Shown here in pieces: positions 37,085 to 45,456 of a stretch of 64,000 nt of DNA. Every line of letters starts with the position of its first letter. Position 1 is the first letter of the stretch. Under the pieces are notes generated by a model. That model was not told where the DNA came from. It did no database searches and was given only the letters and a program-made list of their open reading frames with translations. This stretch comes from Herbaspirillum sp. AP02 (GTDB lineage Bacteria > Pseudomonadota > Gammaproteobacteria > Burkholderiales > Burkholderiaceae_D). The stretch lies in the NCBI RefSeq assembly GCF_015767275.1, contig NZ_JADWMY010000011.1:116170-180169 (forward strand). The letters are read 5' to 3'. Both the position numbers and the translations under genes were made by a program.

Positions 37085-37780
37085 TCAGGGTGGCGAAAAA
37101 CCGAGGCCGACCCGTTCGGCGGCATTGGTGATGTGTGCCTGCATGGCGCGCCGCGCGCCGTCGATGTCGCCTGCCGAGATGGCGGCGGCGATGGCACGAT
37201 GCTCCACGGCGGGCGCCCAGATGCGTTCGCGATCGGCAAATGGCACGCGCAGGCTGTGGCTGATGGGACGTTCGAACTGGCGCACCACCTGGACAAAGGC
37301 GGGGTTGCCGGAGAGTTCGGCGACCAGTTGATGGAATTCCAGGTCGGCATGCGACGCGCTGACCAGGTCGAGATTCTTGAGCGCATCCTCGAAGCGGGCC
37401 TGGATGCCCCACAGGCGCGGCGTGGCATGGGCGGTGATGTGGCGCGCGGCCAGCGCGGCGGCGGCCGATTCGAGGACATGGCGCAGCTGGAACACCGCCG
37501 CCAGGTCCAGTTCGGGGGCACTGCTGTCTTCCGCGCCCACGGACAGTAGCGGCGGTGCGATGCGACCATCCTGGCGCTCGGTGACCAGGGTGCCTTTGCC
37601 AGGCACGGAGCGGATGAAGCCCAGCGCCTCCAGCATCGACAAGGCCTCGCGCAGGGAGGCGCGGCTGATGCCCATGGACTCGGCCAGCTCGCGCTGGCTG
37701 GGCAGCATCTCGCCGGCGGCATAGGTGCCGCTGAGAATCTGGCGCTGCAAGGTCTGTGCTGCGATATTGGGCATGCTCAT
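37085..37780 (-). CDS. GntR-family regulator (FadR/VanR type)
   Basis: 231 residues: an N-terminal winged helix (about 5-75; GEMLPSQRELAESMGISRASLREALSMLEALGF in pieces) and an all-helical FCD ligand domain whose metal-site His residues are in ADLEFHQLVAEL, VEHRAIAAAI and MQAHITNA. It is just upstream of, and co-directional with, the ABC/amidase/allA operon, so it is the likely local regulator, responding to a carboxylate or ureido acid. Starts at 37774, 37780 and 37822 are all possible; 37780 has a GGACG upstream. Confidence 0.9.
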   Translation of the reverse strand: MSMPNIAAQTLQRQILSGTYAAGEMLPSQRELAESMGISRASLREALSMLEALGFIRSVPGKGTLVTERQDGRIAPPLLSVGAEDSSAPELDLAAVFQLRHVLESAAAALAARHITAHATPRLWGIQARFEDALKNLDLVSASHADLEFHQLVAELSGNPAFVQVVRQFERPISHSLRVPFADRERIWAPAVEHRAIAAAISAGDIDGARRAMQAHITNAAERVGLGFSPP

Positions 37781-37839
37781 GGTGGCGTCCTCGATGACCA
37801 CGCTGGCCGGGCTGGCCAGCATGGTCGGATTGGCCTGAC

Positions 37840-37849
37840 TGGTCAGACC
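37840..37849. promoter_or_regulatory. Candidate FadR-type operator
   Basis: TGGTCAGACC, a TGGT-N3-ACC half-palindrome of the form bound by FadR-subfamily GntR proteins, 60 nt ahead of the GntR start and embedded in the larger inverted repeat CTGACTGGTCAG. Confidence 0.45.
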
Positions 37850-38038
37850 GCGAAGACGTCTACAGCAACGAGCGTGCCACCTTCCTTCACGCAAGCCGCA
37901 AAGCCTTGTACACCAAGGCGTTGGCGGGCATGCAGGGAAACCGCACGAGGGCTGACGTGCCATGCGCCATGAGCGCTATTGATGCAGTGACGCACCTCAT
38001 GCGTGAGGTGTCATCCCGAAAATCGGGCAGGCCGCGCC

Positions 38039-38066
38039 CAAAAAAAGACCCGGCGCAGGGCCGGGT
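38039..38066 (-). terminator. Terminator of the Bcr/CflA transporter gene
   Basis: Seven-base arms ACCCGGC (38048-38054) and GCCGGGT (38060-38066). On the minus strand the stem is followed by CTTTTTTT. Confidence 0.88.
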
Positions 38067-38096
38067 TGCATGAGTAGTGCCAGCAGGATCGCGGCC

Positions 38097-39320
38097 TTAC
38101 TGGACCGCCGGCGTCACCGGCTCATGCTTGGCCACCAGGTGATACAGCAGAAAGGCGGCGATACCGCAGATGGCCATCACCGAGACCAGCGGCAAGGCGG
38201 TGCCGTCATGCCACAGGCTCATTACCACGCCGGACATCACCCCCATGCCGAATTGCAGCGTCCCCATGAGCGCGGCCGCTGTGCCGGCCTGGCGGCCCTG
38301 GTGCTTGAGCGCGATGGCGGTTGCGTTGGGACCGGTGAAGCCGTAGGCGGTGAGGAAACCGAAGAAGCCGAACAGCAGCAGCGGCAGGCTCTCCAGGCCG
38401 ACCAGCACCAACAGCGCCACCAACAGGGACAGACCGGCCGGTACCCACAGTACCTTGCCCAGCACGCGCTCGGCCGAGCGCTTGACCACCAGCCGTGCAT
38501 TGATCTGCGAGGCGGCAATCAGGCCGATGGCATTGGAGGCGAACACGAAGCCGAAGTATTGCGGCTTGATGCCGTGCAATTCGATCACCACGAACGGGCC
38601 GCCGGCGATATAGGCAAACATGCCGGCCTGCACCAGGCCACCGCACAGCACATAGGACATGAACTGGCGATGCCGCAGCAGGCCCCAGTACTGGCGCAGC
38701 GTGCGTCCCAGGTGCAGCGGTTCGGCCCGGGTGACATCCACGGTTTCGGTCAGGTACTTGCGCGTACCTACCATGCACAGCAGCCCGAAGATGGTCAGCA
38801 CCACGAAGATGCCGCGCCAGCTGGCGAAGACCAGCATCAGGCCACCGATGAAGGGGGCGAGGATGGGCGCCAGGCCGAACACCAGCATCAGCATCGAGAA
38901 GGCCTTGGCCGAGCCCTCCGCGCCCATGCGGTCGCGCACCATGGCGCGCGGGATCACCATGCCGGCACTGCCGCCCAGGCCCTGGAACAGGCGCAGCACG
39001 ATCAGGGTCTCGATGTTCTGGGCGAAGATGCACAGCAGCGAGCAGACGAAGTACAGCGCGATGCCGAAGAACAGCGGCGGCTTGCGGCCGAAGCGGTCCG
39101 ACAGCGGACCGTAGAACATCTGGCCGACGGCCAGGCCGATCAGGAAGGAAGCCAGGGTGAGCTGGACCAGGTTGGTCCCCACCCCCAGGTCCTGGGCGAT
39201 GGCGGTGAAGCTGGGCAGGTACATGTCGATGGCCAGCGCGCCCATGGCCGTGAGTGCGGCCAGCACTGCCAGCCATGGAGGAAATTTGCCCGTCGAGAGC
39301 GATTGATCGTTGTTGTGCAT
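38097..39320 (-). CDS. Bcr/CflA-family drug efflux MFS transporter
   Basis: 407-residue major facilitator with 12 predicted helices (DHA1 group). Characteristic elements are ALAIDMYLPSFTAIAQDLG, the motif A loop GPLSDRFGRKPPLFFG, and LFQGLGGSAGMVIPRAMVRDRM. The start at 39320 (MHNNDQSLSTGKF) gives the usual short cytoplasmic leader; the long frame to 39641 is not credible. Divergent from the solute-binding-protein gene over 348 nt. Likely exports drugs or sulfonamide/bicyclomycin-type compounds; not proven. Confidence 0.9.
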   Translation of the reverse strand: MHNNDQSLSTGKFPPWLAVLAALTAMGALAIDMYLPSFTAIAQDLGVGTNLVQLTLASFLIGLAVGQMFYGPLSDRFGRKPPLFFGIALYFVCSLLCIFAQNIETLIVLRLFQGLGGSAGMVIPRAMVRDRMGAEGSAKAFSMLMLVFGLAPILAPFIGGLMLVFASWRGIFVVLTIFGLLCMVGTRKYLTETVDVTRAEPLHLGRTLRQYWGLLRHRQFMSYVLCGGLVQAGMFAYIAGGPFVVIELHGIKPQYFGFVFASNAIGLIAASQINARLVVKRSAERVLGKVLWVPAGLSLLVALLVLVGLESLPLLLFGFFGFLTAYGFTGPNATAIALKHQGRQAGTAAALMGTLQFGMGVMSGVVMSLWHDGTALPLVSVMAICGIAAFLLYHLVAKHEPVTPAVQ

Positions 39321-39668
39321 GTGGAATTGTCGAGGCAGCCGCATTACGCACGAGGGCGTGGATGCAACGAGATGAAGCAATGCAGCCTGATGGCGTGAGT
39401 GCGACATTATAAGGTGAGGGCGCGCTTGCATCAGCCAGGCACTTCCGGCAATGCGAGTTTGCCGCCCGGAAAAAACTGAGCGAGGACAATAAAATCCTAC
39501 GGCGTTCGTGCAGGCTCGCCTAAAAGCTGGCACACTCGATTCCGTCGTTTTCATTTGACAGGACTTCATGCAGGGGGCGGCAGGTGGGTGCAGTGCGAGC
39601 CAAACGCCGACGATACGGTGCGGCACGTTGCTGTAGAACAAAAAAGATCTTTGCCGCAGGGGAAATCA
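39321..39668. other. Divergent intergenic region before the binding-protein gene
   Basis: 348 nt without a supported gene, carrying the promoters for the Bcr/CflA gene (minus) and the solute-binding-protein gene (plus). I see no strong promoter pair or terminator. Confidence 0.5.
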
Positions 39669-41087
39669 ATGCTTGGCCGATTTACGCCATCAATCAAAGG
39701 CGCACTTGCCGCGCGCTGTGATCCAGGCCGCAGCTTGCCAGGCATGACAGGGCAGGCCTTCGCCAACCTCAAGCTCATCGTTGCAGGGGTTGCTGCGGCA
39801 TTGCTGCTGACAGCATGCGGAGGCGGTGACGAAAGCGCTGCAGCCAAAGACGGTGGTCAGGCGGCCGATGGTGCAGAGGCGTCCGGCCCGCTGGTGCTGA
39901 CGGCCCTGGTGTGGGCACCGGACTGGTCGGAAGAAATGCATCGGGTGGCCGATGCATTCGTACGCGACCATCCCGATGTCCGCATCGACCTGCAATTCAT
40001 GATCGGCAATTCCGTCGAGGAAAACCTCAAACCCCGCGCCGCCACCGATAGCCTGCCCGACATCATTTCCGTCAATGCCAGCCCCTATACCGCCGAGCTG
40101 GCCGATCAGGGCATGCTGGCCGACCTTGGCCAGACGCGTGCCTGGAACAATCTGCTGGACATCCTGCAACGCGAGTGGACGGCGCCGGGTGGGCGGCGCT
40201 ATGGCATTCCGTCGGGCATCGCAACCACGCTGATCTACTACAACCGCGACATGTTCGAGCGTGCCGGCATCGCCGCACCGCCAGTCGACTTCGACGCATT
40301 CCTGGCCACCGGCGCGGCACTGAGGAAGGCCGGCTTCACGCCGCTGGCCCTGTCCGGTGCCTTCCCCAACATGTTGGGCAATGGCCCGTTCAGCTATGGC
40401 TTTGCCAATGCCGTCGCCGCCAATGTCCCGGACTGGCGCGCCCGCATCGCCGACGGCACCCTGCGGCTGGACAACCCGCAGGGCATTTCCATCTTCGGGC
40501 GTCTGCGCACGCTGGTGGAACAGAAGATGGTGCAGGCCGACTGCCTGCGCGCAGGCTACGATGCCACCCTGCGCCAGTTCGCCGAAGGCCGCGCCGCGAT
40601 GACCTTCCAGGGAACCTGGGCAGCCGGGGTGCTGATGCATGGGCGCGGGATGCGAGTGGGCGTATTCGTGCCGCCCTGGAACGACCGCGGCCAGCCCAGC
40701 AAGCCCGTCATCGGCAGCGAAACCGGCTTTGCCGTGGCCCAGGGCAGTAGCCCCCGGCATCGCGAGATGGCGGCGCAGTTCCTGGATTTCCTGTACGGCC
40801 CCGGGATGTCAATCTGGCAGGGCAAGCGCCAGAACATTCCACCGTTCCGGATCAGTGCGGCCGAGGTCAAGGGTGACCATGAACTATTTGCGCTGGTGGA
40901 CCAGATGAAAGATGACGCGGCGCGCAGCAACGCACCTGGGCTGTACTACTCCCTGCTGCCGGTCAATACCATCGAGGTCCTGCACACCCAGTTGCAGGCC
41001 GTCCTGGCGGGCAGCACGACACCAGCCCAGGCCGCGCACGCACTGCAGGACTCCATTGCCGCGCAGGCGCAATTGGCAGGCAAGTGA
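39669..41087 (+). CDS. Extracellular solute-binding lipoprotein (SBP family 1)
   Basis: 472 residues. An N-terminal hydrophobic stretch ending in AALLLTACGGG is a lipoprotein signal with the lipobox LTAC, but it is preceded by a 35-residue polar leader if translation begins at 39669, where AGGGGAAA is the ribosome site; 39744 (MTGQAFANLKL) would give a standard signal peptide. The mature part is a sugar-type (MalE/UgpB-like) binding protein: LTALVWAPDWSEEMHRVADAF, GIPSGIATTLIYYNRDMFE, AMTFQGTWAAGV. No ABC permease or ATPase is nearby; a diguanylate cyclase gene follows after 22 nt. It may therefore be a sensor rather than a transport component. Confidence 0.85.
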   Translation: MLGRFTPSIKGALAARCDPGRSLPGMTGQAFANLKLIVAGVAAALLLTACGGGDESAAAKDGGQAADGAEASGPLVLTALVWAPDWSEEMHRVADAFVRDHPDVRIDLQFMIGNSVEENLKPRAATDSLPDIISVNASPYTAELADQGMLADLGQTRAWNNLLDILQREWTAPGGRRYGIPSGIATTLIYYNRDMFERAGIAAPPVDFDAFLATGAALRKAGFTPLALSGAFPNMLGNGPFSYGFANAVAANVPDWRARIADGTLRLDNPQGISIFGRLRTLVEQKMVQADCLRAGYDATLRQFAEGRAAMTFQGTWAAGVLMHGRGMRVGVFVPPWNDRGQPSKPVIGSETGFAVAQGSSPRHREMAAQFLDFLYGPGMSIWQGKRQNIPPFRISAAEVKGDHELFALVDQMKDDAARSNAPGLYYSLLPVNTIEVLHTQLQAVLAGSTTPAQAAHALQDSIAAQAQLAGK

Positions 41088-41109
41088 GGCGGGAGACAGG
41101 ATATGTTCC

Positions 41110-42831
41110 ATGCATAGACGGCTAGACTTCCTCTCCCTGGGTTTCCTGCGCAAGATCGAAATCCGCTATCGGCTGATCAATTCCTTCATCCTGGTGTCGC
41201 TGGTGCCGCTGTTGATCTCGGGTCTGCTGGCCTACCGCGAGACCACCCGCGCCACCCAGGACAAGGTGCGGGCCTACTCGGTGCAGGTCGCCAGGCAGAT
41301 TTCGCAGAACCTGCTGCTGCGCATGGAAAAGATCGAGGACACCAGTGAGGAGCTGGCGCTCTCGGACAAGCTGCAGCGCCTGCTGGGCGACTACTACAGC
41401 GGCCATGAAGCCGCCAGCGCCGCAGCCCGCAGCGGGGTGGCGCGGGTGCTGCTGGATAGCTACGGGGCGCTGCCTGACGTCAACCAGAAATACCTGCTGG
41501 ACCGGCGACGCCAGGTCATCGATCCGCAGATCTTCGCGCCACTGGCCGGCAGTATCAGTCGCGTCGCCGAAGATGCACCCGACCTCGGTGGGCGCGCCTG
41601 GTGGACGCTCTATCACGCCGGCCACGGTCAGAAGAGCGTAGCCATGCTGCGCGAGATCCGCTTCACCGGCAACAACCGCACGGCGGGCTATCTGTTCGTG
41701 GGGGTGAGACCCAGCTATTTCTTCAGCATCTTCGAGGGAGTGGAACTAGGCTATGACTCCAGCATCTTCATCGTCGATGCCAGCGATGGCACGGTGGTGG
41801 TGCAGGGGCGCGACGGCAGCGCCAGCACCGCCGACCCGGCCTTGCTGGGGGGCATCTCGGAGAGCCTGTCGCAACGGCGCACCAGCGACTTCATCGCCTA
41901 TACCGGGCTGGACAAGACACGCTACTACGCCGCCATCGCCAAGCTGCCGCACTCTTCGTGGTGGGTGGTCAGCACCACGCCCAGCGACAAGCTCAACGCC
42001 GATACCCGTTCGGTGCGCGACAAGATCATCGCCATCGGCCTGGTCTGCTTTGCGGTCTCGCTGCTGCTCTCGGCGCTGATCGCACGCAGCATCAGCGTGC
42101 CGCTGCAGCGGCTGGTCGGGGCCATGAAGGAAGCCGGCAGCGGCGATACCACGGTGCGGGTGGCGCAGGAAGGGGGCGACGAGATCGCCGTGCTCTCGCG
42201 CAAGTTCAATGAGATGGCCGGCAAGCTGCAGCAGAACAAGGAAGAACTGGAGCAGCAGGTGGCGCTGCGCACGCGCGAACTGGAGCGCGCCAACCGCAAG
42301 CTGGAAGCGCTCTCGGCCACCGACGGTCTGACCGGCGTGGCCAACCGGCGCCGCTTCGACGAGGTGCTGGTCAATGAACTGCGGCGCTCGGTGCGCTCGG
42401 GCCATCCGCTGGCCTTGCTGATGCTGGACGTGGATTACTTCAAGAAATACAACGACCGCTACGGCCACGTGGCCGGCGACGAATGCCTGCGCATCGTAGC
42501 GCGGGTGCTGCAGAAGAGTTCGCGCCGCGCAACCGATCTGGTGGCCCGCTACGGCGGCGAGGAGTTCAGCGTCATCATCGCCGAGAGCGATACCGCGCAT
42601 GCCCTGCTGCAGGCCGAGAACATCTGCCAGGCCATCTTCGAACTGAAGCTGCCGCACGCCGATTCGCCCTCCGGCTACATCACCGCCAGCATCGGCGTGG
42701 CCGCCCTGCAGGCCGACGACCACACCACCGCCGAACAGATCGTGCGCATCGCCGACCAGGCGCTCTACCACGCCAAATACCAGGGCCGTAATCGGGTCGT
42801 GCTGGGCAGCGATGCCACGCGCAACCTGTGA
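41110..42831 (+). CDS. Membrane-bound diguanylate cyclase with periplasmic sensor and HAMP domain
   Basis: 573 residues. First membrane helix at about 24-44 (INSFILVSLVPLLISGLLAY), a large periplasmic dCache-like sensor (about 45-300), second helix at about 305-325 (IIAIGLVCFAVSLLLSALIA), HAMP domain (SVPLQRLVGAMKEAGSGD), coiled coil (about 375-400) and a C-terminal GGDEF domain with the active GGEEF motif at 482-486 and the RxxD product-inhibition site RATD at 473-476. It makes cyclic di-GMP. The gene starts 22 nt after the binding-lipoprotein gene, so the periplasmic domain may read that protein. Confidence 0.93.
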   Translation: MHRRLDFLSLGFLRKIEIRYRLINSFILVSLVPLLISGLLAYRETTRATQDKVRAYSVQVARQISQNLLLRMEKIEDTSEELALSDKLQRLLGDYYSGHEAASAAARSGVARVLLDSYGALPDVNQKYLLDRRRQVIDPQIFAPLAGSISRVAEDAPDLGGRAWWTLYHAGHGQKSVAMLREIRFTGNNRTAGYLFVGVRPSYFFSIFEGVELGYDSSIFIVDASDGTVVVQGRDGSASTADPALLGGISESLSQRRTSDFIAYTGLDKTRYYAAIAKLPHSSWWVVSTTPSDKLNADTRSVRDKIIAIGLVCFAVSLLLSALIARSISVPLQRLVGAMKEAGSGDTTVRVAQEGGDEIAVLSRKFNEMAGKLQQNKEELEQQVALRTRELERANRKLEALSATDGLTGVANRRRFDEVLVNELRRSVRSGHPLALLMLDVDYFKKYNDRYGHVAGDECLRIVARVLQKSSRRATDLVARYGGEEFSVIIAESDTAHALLQAENICQAIFELKLPHADSPSGYITASIGVAALQADDHTTAEQIVRIADQALYHAKYQGRNRVVLGSDATRNL

Positions 42832-42967
42832 AGTGCTGACAAAGCGCTGACGGCAAGCGAGGCCATTGTAAAGTTTGATCAAGCTCTGCGCCGGCCCCCT
42901 GAACCATTGACCGTGCGCTGCATCATACCGCTATGCCAACCCGTCACCCTAGAGAGAGGTATAGCAG

Positions 42968-43795
42968 ATGAACCCGAGTCGCCAAGAAAAAAAACACTGG
43001 ACCATCGATGACATCAATCTGAGCCGTATCGACCTGGAGCGCGTGCGAAACGATGAAGACCTGTTCTACATGGTGGCCTGCGCCTCCTTCGTCGAAAGCG
43101 GCTCGGACCTCTACACGCATAACCTGGTGGAGTTCTACAAGGGTGATGCCGAGGTCGAGAGCTGGCTGCGCGAACACTGGGAAAAGGAAGAACTGCAGCA
43201 CGGCGCAGCCCTGCGCGCCTATGTCGAGCATGTCTGGCCGGAGTTTGACTGGCAGCGCGCCTACCAGGGCTTCCTCGACGAGTATTCCGGCTATTGCAAG
43301 GTCGAGCTGCTCGAACCCACCCGGGCCCAGGAGCTGGCTGCCCGCTGTGTGGTCGAAACCGGGACCTCCACCTACTACCGCGCCCTGGCGCGCGCCACCG
43401 ACGAGCCGGTCCTGAAGCACCTGGCCGGGCTGATCGCCAACGACGAGGTCAACCACTACAAGCACTTCTACCAGTACTTCCGCCGCTATCGTCGCCAGGA
43501 AAACATCGGGCGCTCGCGGGTCTTTGGCACCCTGAGCCGGCGCACGCTGGAACTCAAGAACGAGGACGCCGACTGCGCCATCCGTCATGTGGTCATGGTG
43601 CACAAGCCGGACCTGGCGGCGGACCCGGCGCGACTGAAGGAACTGGCGTCGCGCATGAGCCGCACGGTGCGCGTAAACCTCAAACCCGAGACCACCATCA
43701 AGATGATCATGCGGCCCCTGGAGTTGCCGGTGGCACTGCAGAACATGATCGAATTTCCTCTGCGGCAATTCATGCAGCACGTACTGCTGCGCTGA
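42968..43795 (+). CDS. Di-iron ferritin-like domain protein
   Basis: 275-residue mostly helical cytoplasmic protein. It has the full ligand set of a ferritin-like/acyl-ACP-desaturase-type four-helix di-iron site: Glu43 (FVESGS), Glu75-x-x-His78 (EELQH), Glu130 (VVETGTS) and Glu160-x-x-His163 (NDEVNH). The C-terminal 90 residues are helical and basic. No signal peptide. The start at 42968 follows a GAGAGAGG ribosome site. Stand-alone between the diguanylate cyclase and the urea operon. The fold says oxygen- or peroxide-linked redox chemistry, but the substrate is unknown. Confidence 0.82.
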   Translation: MNPSRQEKKHWTIDDINLSRIDLERVRNDEDLFYMVACASFVESGSDLYTHNLVEFYKGDAEVESWLREHWEKEELQHGAALRAYVEHVWPEFDWQRAYQGFLDEYSGYCKVELLEPTRAQELAARCVVETGTSTYYRALARATDEPVLKHLAGLIANDEVNHYKHFYQYFRRYRRQENIGRSRVFGTLSRRTLELKNEDADCAIRHVVMVHKPDLAADPARLKELASRMSRTVRVNLKPETTIKMIMRPLELPVALQNMIEFPLRQFMQHVLLR

Positions 43796-43950
43796 GCGCC
43801 CCGCAATGGACCGCCCGGCCACTGACGTGGTCGGACGGCATTGTTAACAATCCTGAGGACCCGGTTCCAGCCCCGCCGTCTGGCGGCCCGATCCCGCAGA
43901 ACCCGCCTGTGCTGGCGCCTGGCGCAGCGCCCCAACTTCGGGCAGACGCA

Positions 43951-43967
43951 AGCGCCAGCTTGGTGAA
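43951..43967. promoter_or_regulatory. Candidate NtrC-binding site
   Basis: AGCGCC-AGCTT-GGTGAA, nine of twelve half-site bases matching the enterobacterial NtrC form TGCACC-N5-GGTGCA, about 150 nt ahead of the sigma-54 promoter. A second imperfect repeat, TTGCGC-N11-GCGCAA, lies at 43999-44021. Confidence 0.5.
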
Positions 43968-44105
43968 TATTGCCGTTGCGCCATGACACTGTCGACAATT
44001 GCGCTCGACTTTGGTGCGCAAATCTGTTCCGGCTGACAACATTTCTCTCTCTCGCCCTGCCCTTGCGCCCCGCTTTGATGCAAGCCCGCGCCCACGGCGC
44101 GCCAT

Positions 44106-44121
44106 TGGCACGCATTCTGCT
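44106..44121 (+). promoter_or_regulatory. Sigma-54-type promoter of the urt operon
   Basis: TGGCACG-N4-CTGCT: GG and GC fall exactly at the minus-24/minus-12 spacing, with only one mismatch to TGGCACG-N4-TTGCW. It is about 55 nt ahead of the urtA start, which fits nitrogen-limited (NtrC) induction of urea uptake. Confidence 0.7.
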
Positions 44122-44176
44122 AAAGCGACTGGGCAGTGAAAAAAATCTTCCAAAACTTTTCTCGAGGGAGCACCAC

Positions 44177-45430
44177 ATGTCACGTCGTACCGTACTGAAA
44201 GCCACCGCACTGGGCGCATTCGCACTGGCCGCCTCCTCCTGGCTGCCGGCCGCCTTTGCTGCAGATACCATCAAGGTCGGTATCCTGCACTCGCTGTCGG
44301 GCACCATGGCCATCTCGGAAACCTCCCTCAAGGACGTGGCCCTGATGACCATCGACGAGATCAACGCCGCCGGCGGCGTGATGGGCAAGAAGCTGGAACC
44401 GGTGATCGTGGACCCCGCTTCCAACTGGCCGCTGTTCGCCGAAAAGGCACGTCAGCTGATTTCGCAGGACAAGGTGTCGGTGGTGTTCGGTTGCTGGACC
44501 TCGGTGTCGCGCAAGTCGGTGCTGCCGGTCTTCAAGGAACTGAACAGCCTGCTGTTCTACCCGGTGCAGTACGAAGGTGAAGAACTGGAGAAGAACGTCT
44601 TCTATACCGGCGCTGCGCCCAACCAGCAGGCCATTCCCGCCGTGGAATACGTGATGTCCAAGGAAGGTGGCGGCGCCAAGCGCTTCGTGCTGCTGGGTAC
44701 CGACTACGTCTACCCGCGCACCACCAACAAGATCCTGCGCGCCTTCCTGCACAGCAAGGGCGTGAAGGACTCCGACATCGACGAGGTCTATACCCCCTTC
44801 GGTCACTCCGATTACCAGACCATCGTGGCCAACATCAAGAAGTTCGCGGCCGGTGGCAAGACTGCTGTGATCTCGACCATCAACGGCGACTCCAACGTGC
44901 CCTTCTACAAGGAACTGGGCAACGCCGGCCTGAAGGCGACCGACGTGCCGGTGGTGGCATTCTCCGTGGGCGAGGAAGAACTGCGCGGCGTGGACACCAA
45001 GCCGCTGGTGGGTCACCTGGCTGCCTGGAACTACTTCGAGTCGGTGAAGAACCCGGTCAACACCGCCTTCATCAAGAAGTGGAAGGAATACGCCAAGGCC
45101 AAGAACCTGCCCAACGCCGATACCGTCGTGACCAACGACCCGATGGAAGCCACCTACGTCGGCATGCACATGTGGGCGCAGGCGGTGGAAAAGGCCAAGT
45201 CCACCGATACCGACAAGGTGATCGCCGCCATGGGTGGCCAGACCTACAAGGCACCGTCGGGCTACACGCTGGAAATGGACAAGACCAACCACCACCTGCA
45301 TAAGCCCGTGATGATCGGCGAAATCAAGGCAGACGGTCAGTTCAACGTGGTCTACAAGACCAAGACCACCATCCGCGCACAACCGTGGAGCCCGTACATC
45401 CCGGGTAACGAAAGCAAGCAGAAGAACTAA
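44177..45430 (+). CDS. urtA: Urea ABC transporter substrate-binding protein
   Basis: Periplasmic urea-binding protein, 417 residues. Signal peptide MSRRTVLKATALGAFALAAS then SWLPAAFA before ADTIKVG. The core is UrtA-like: LHSLSGTMAISETSLKDVAL, VVFGCWTSVSRKSVLPVF, LLFYPVQYEGEE, TDYVYPRTTNKI and the closing PWSPYIPGNE. The start at 44177 follows GAGGGAG. First gene of the urt-ure block, behind a sigma-54-type promoter. A strong stem-loop follows it before urtB. Confidence 0.96.
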   Translation: MSRRTVLKATALGAFALAASSWLPAAFAADTIKVGILHSLSGTMAISETSLKDVALMTIDEINAAGGVMGKKLEPVIVDPASNWPLFAEKARQLISQDKVSVVFGCWTSVSRKSVLPVFKELNSLLFYPVQYEGEELEKNVFYTGAAPNQQAIPAVEYVMSKEGGGAKRFVLLGTDYVYPRTTNKILRAFLHSKGVKDSDIDEVYTPFGHSDYQTIVANIKKFAAGGKTAVISTINGDSNVPFYKELGNAGLKATDVPVVAFSVGEEELRGVDTKPLVGHLAAWNYFESVKNPVNTAFIKKWKEYAKAKNLPNADTVVTNDPMEATYVGMHMWAQAVEKAKSTDTDKVIAAMGGQTYKAPSGYTLEMDKTNHHLHKPVMIGEIKADGQFNVVYKTKTTIRAQPWSPYIPGNESKQKN

Positions 45431-45456
45431 GGCTTGCTGTTGTAACGGCGTTCTTC

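Larger units (their letters stand above)
37781..38096. other. Intergenic region between the GntR gene and the Bcr/CflA gene
   Basis: No gene seen. Holds the FadR-type site at 37840-37849, a perfect inverted repeat CACCTCA-TGCG-TGAGGTG at 37993-38010, and the Bcr terminator at 38039-38066. Confidence 0.5.
43796..44176. other. Control region ahead of urtA
   Basis: 381 nt with no gene. Holds NtrC-like sites (43951-43967 and 43999-44021) and a sigma-54-type promoter (44106-44121), i.e. the nitrogen-control region of the urea operon. Confidence 0.6.

Noticed and set aside
36958..37722. An N-terminal extension of the Opp-type binding protein into the GntR gene.
   Set aside because: The signal peptide starts at 36957; the upstream residues are an out-of-frame copy of the regulator gene.
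39528..39542. A TGGCAC sequence ahead of the solute-binding-protein gene as a sigma-54 promoter.
   Set aside because: No GC at the minus-12 spacing, so the second half is missing.
39913..40100. Start of the binding lipoprotein within the later part of the frame.
   Set aside because: Would remove the lipoprotein signal and lipobox, which are clear at the 39744-39830 region.
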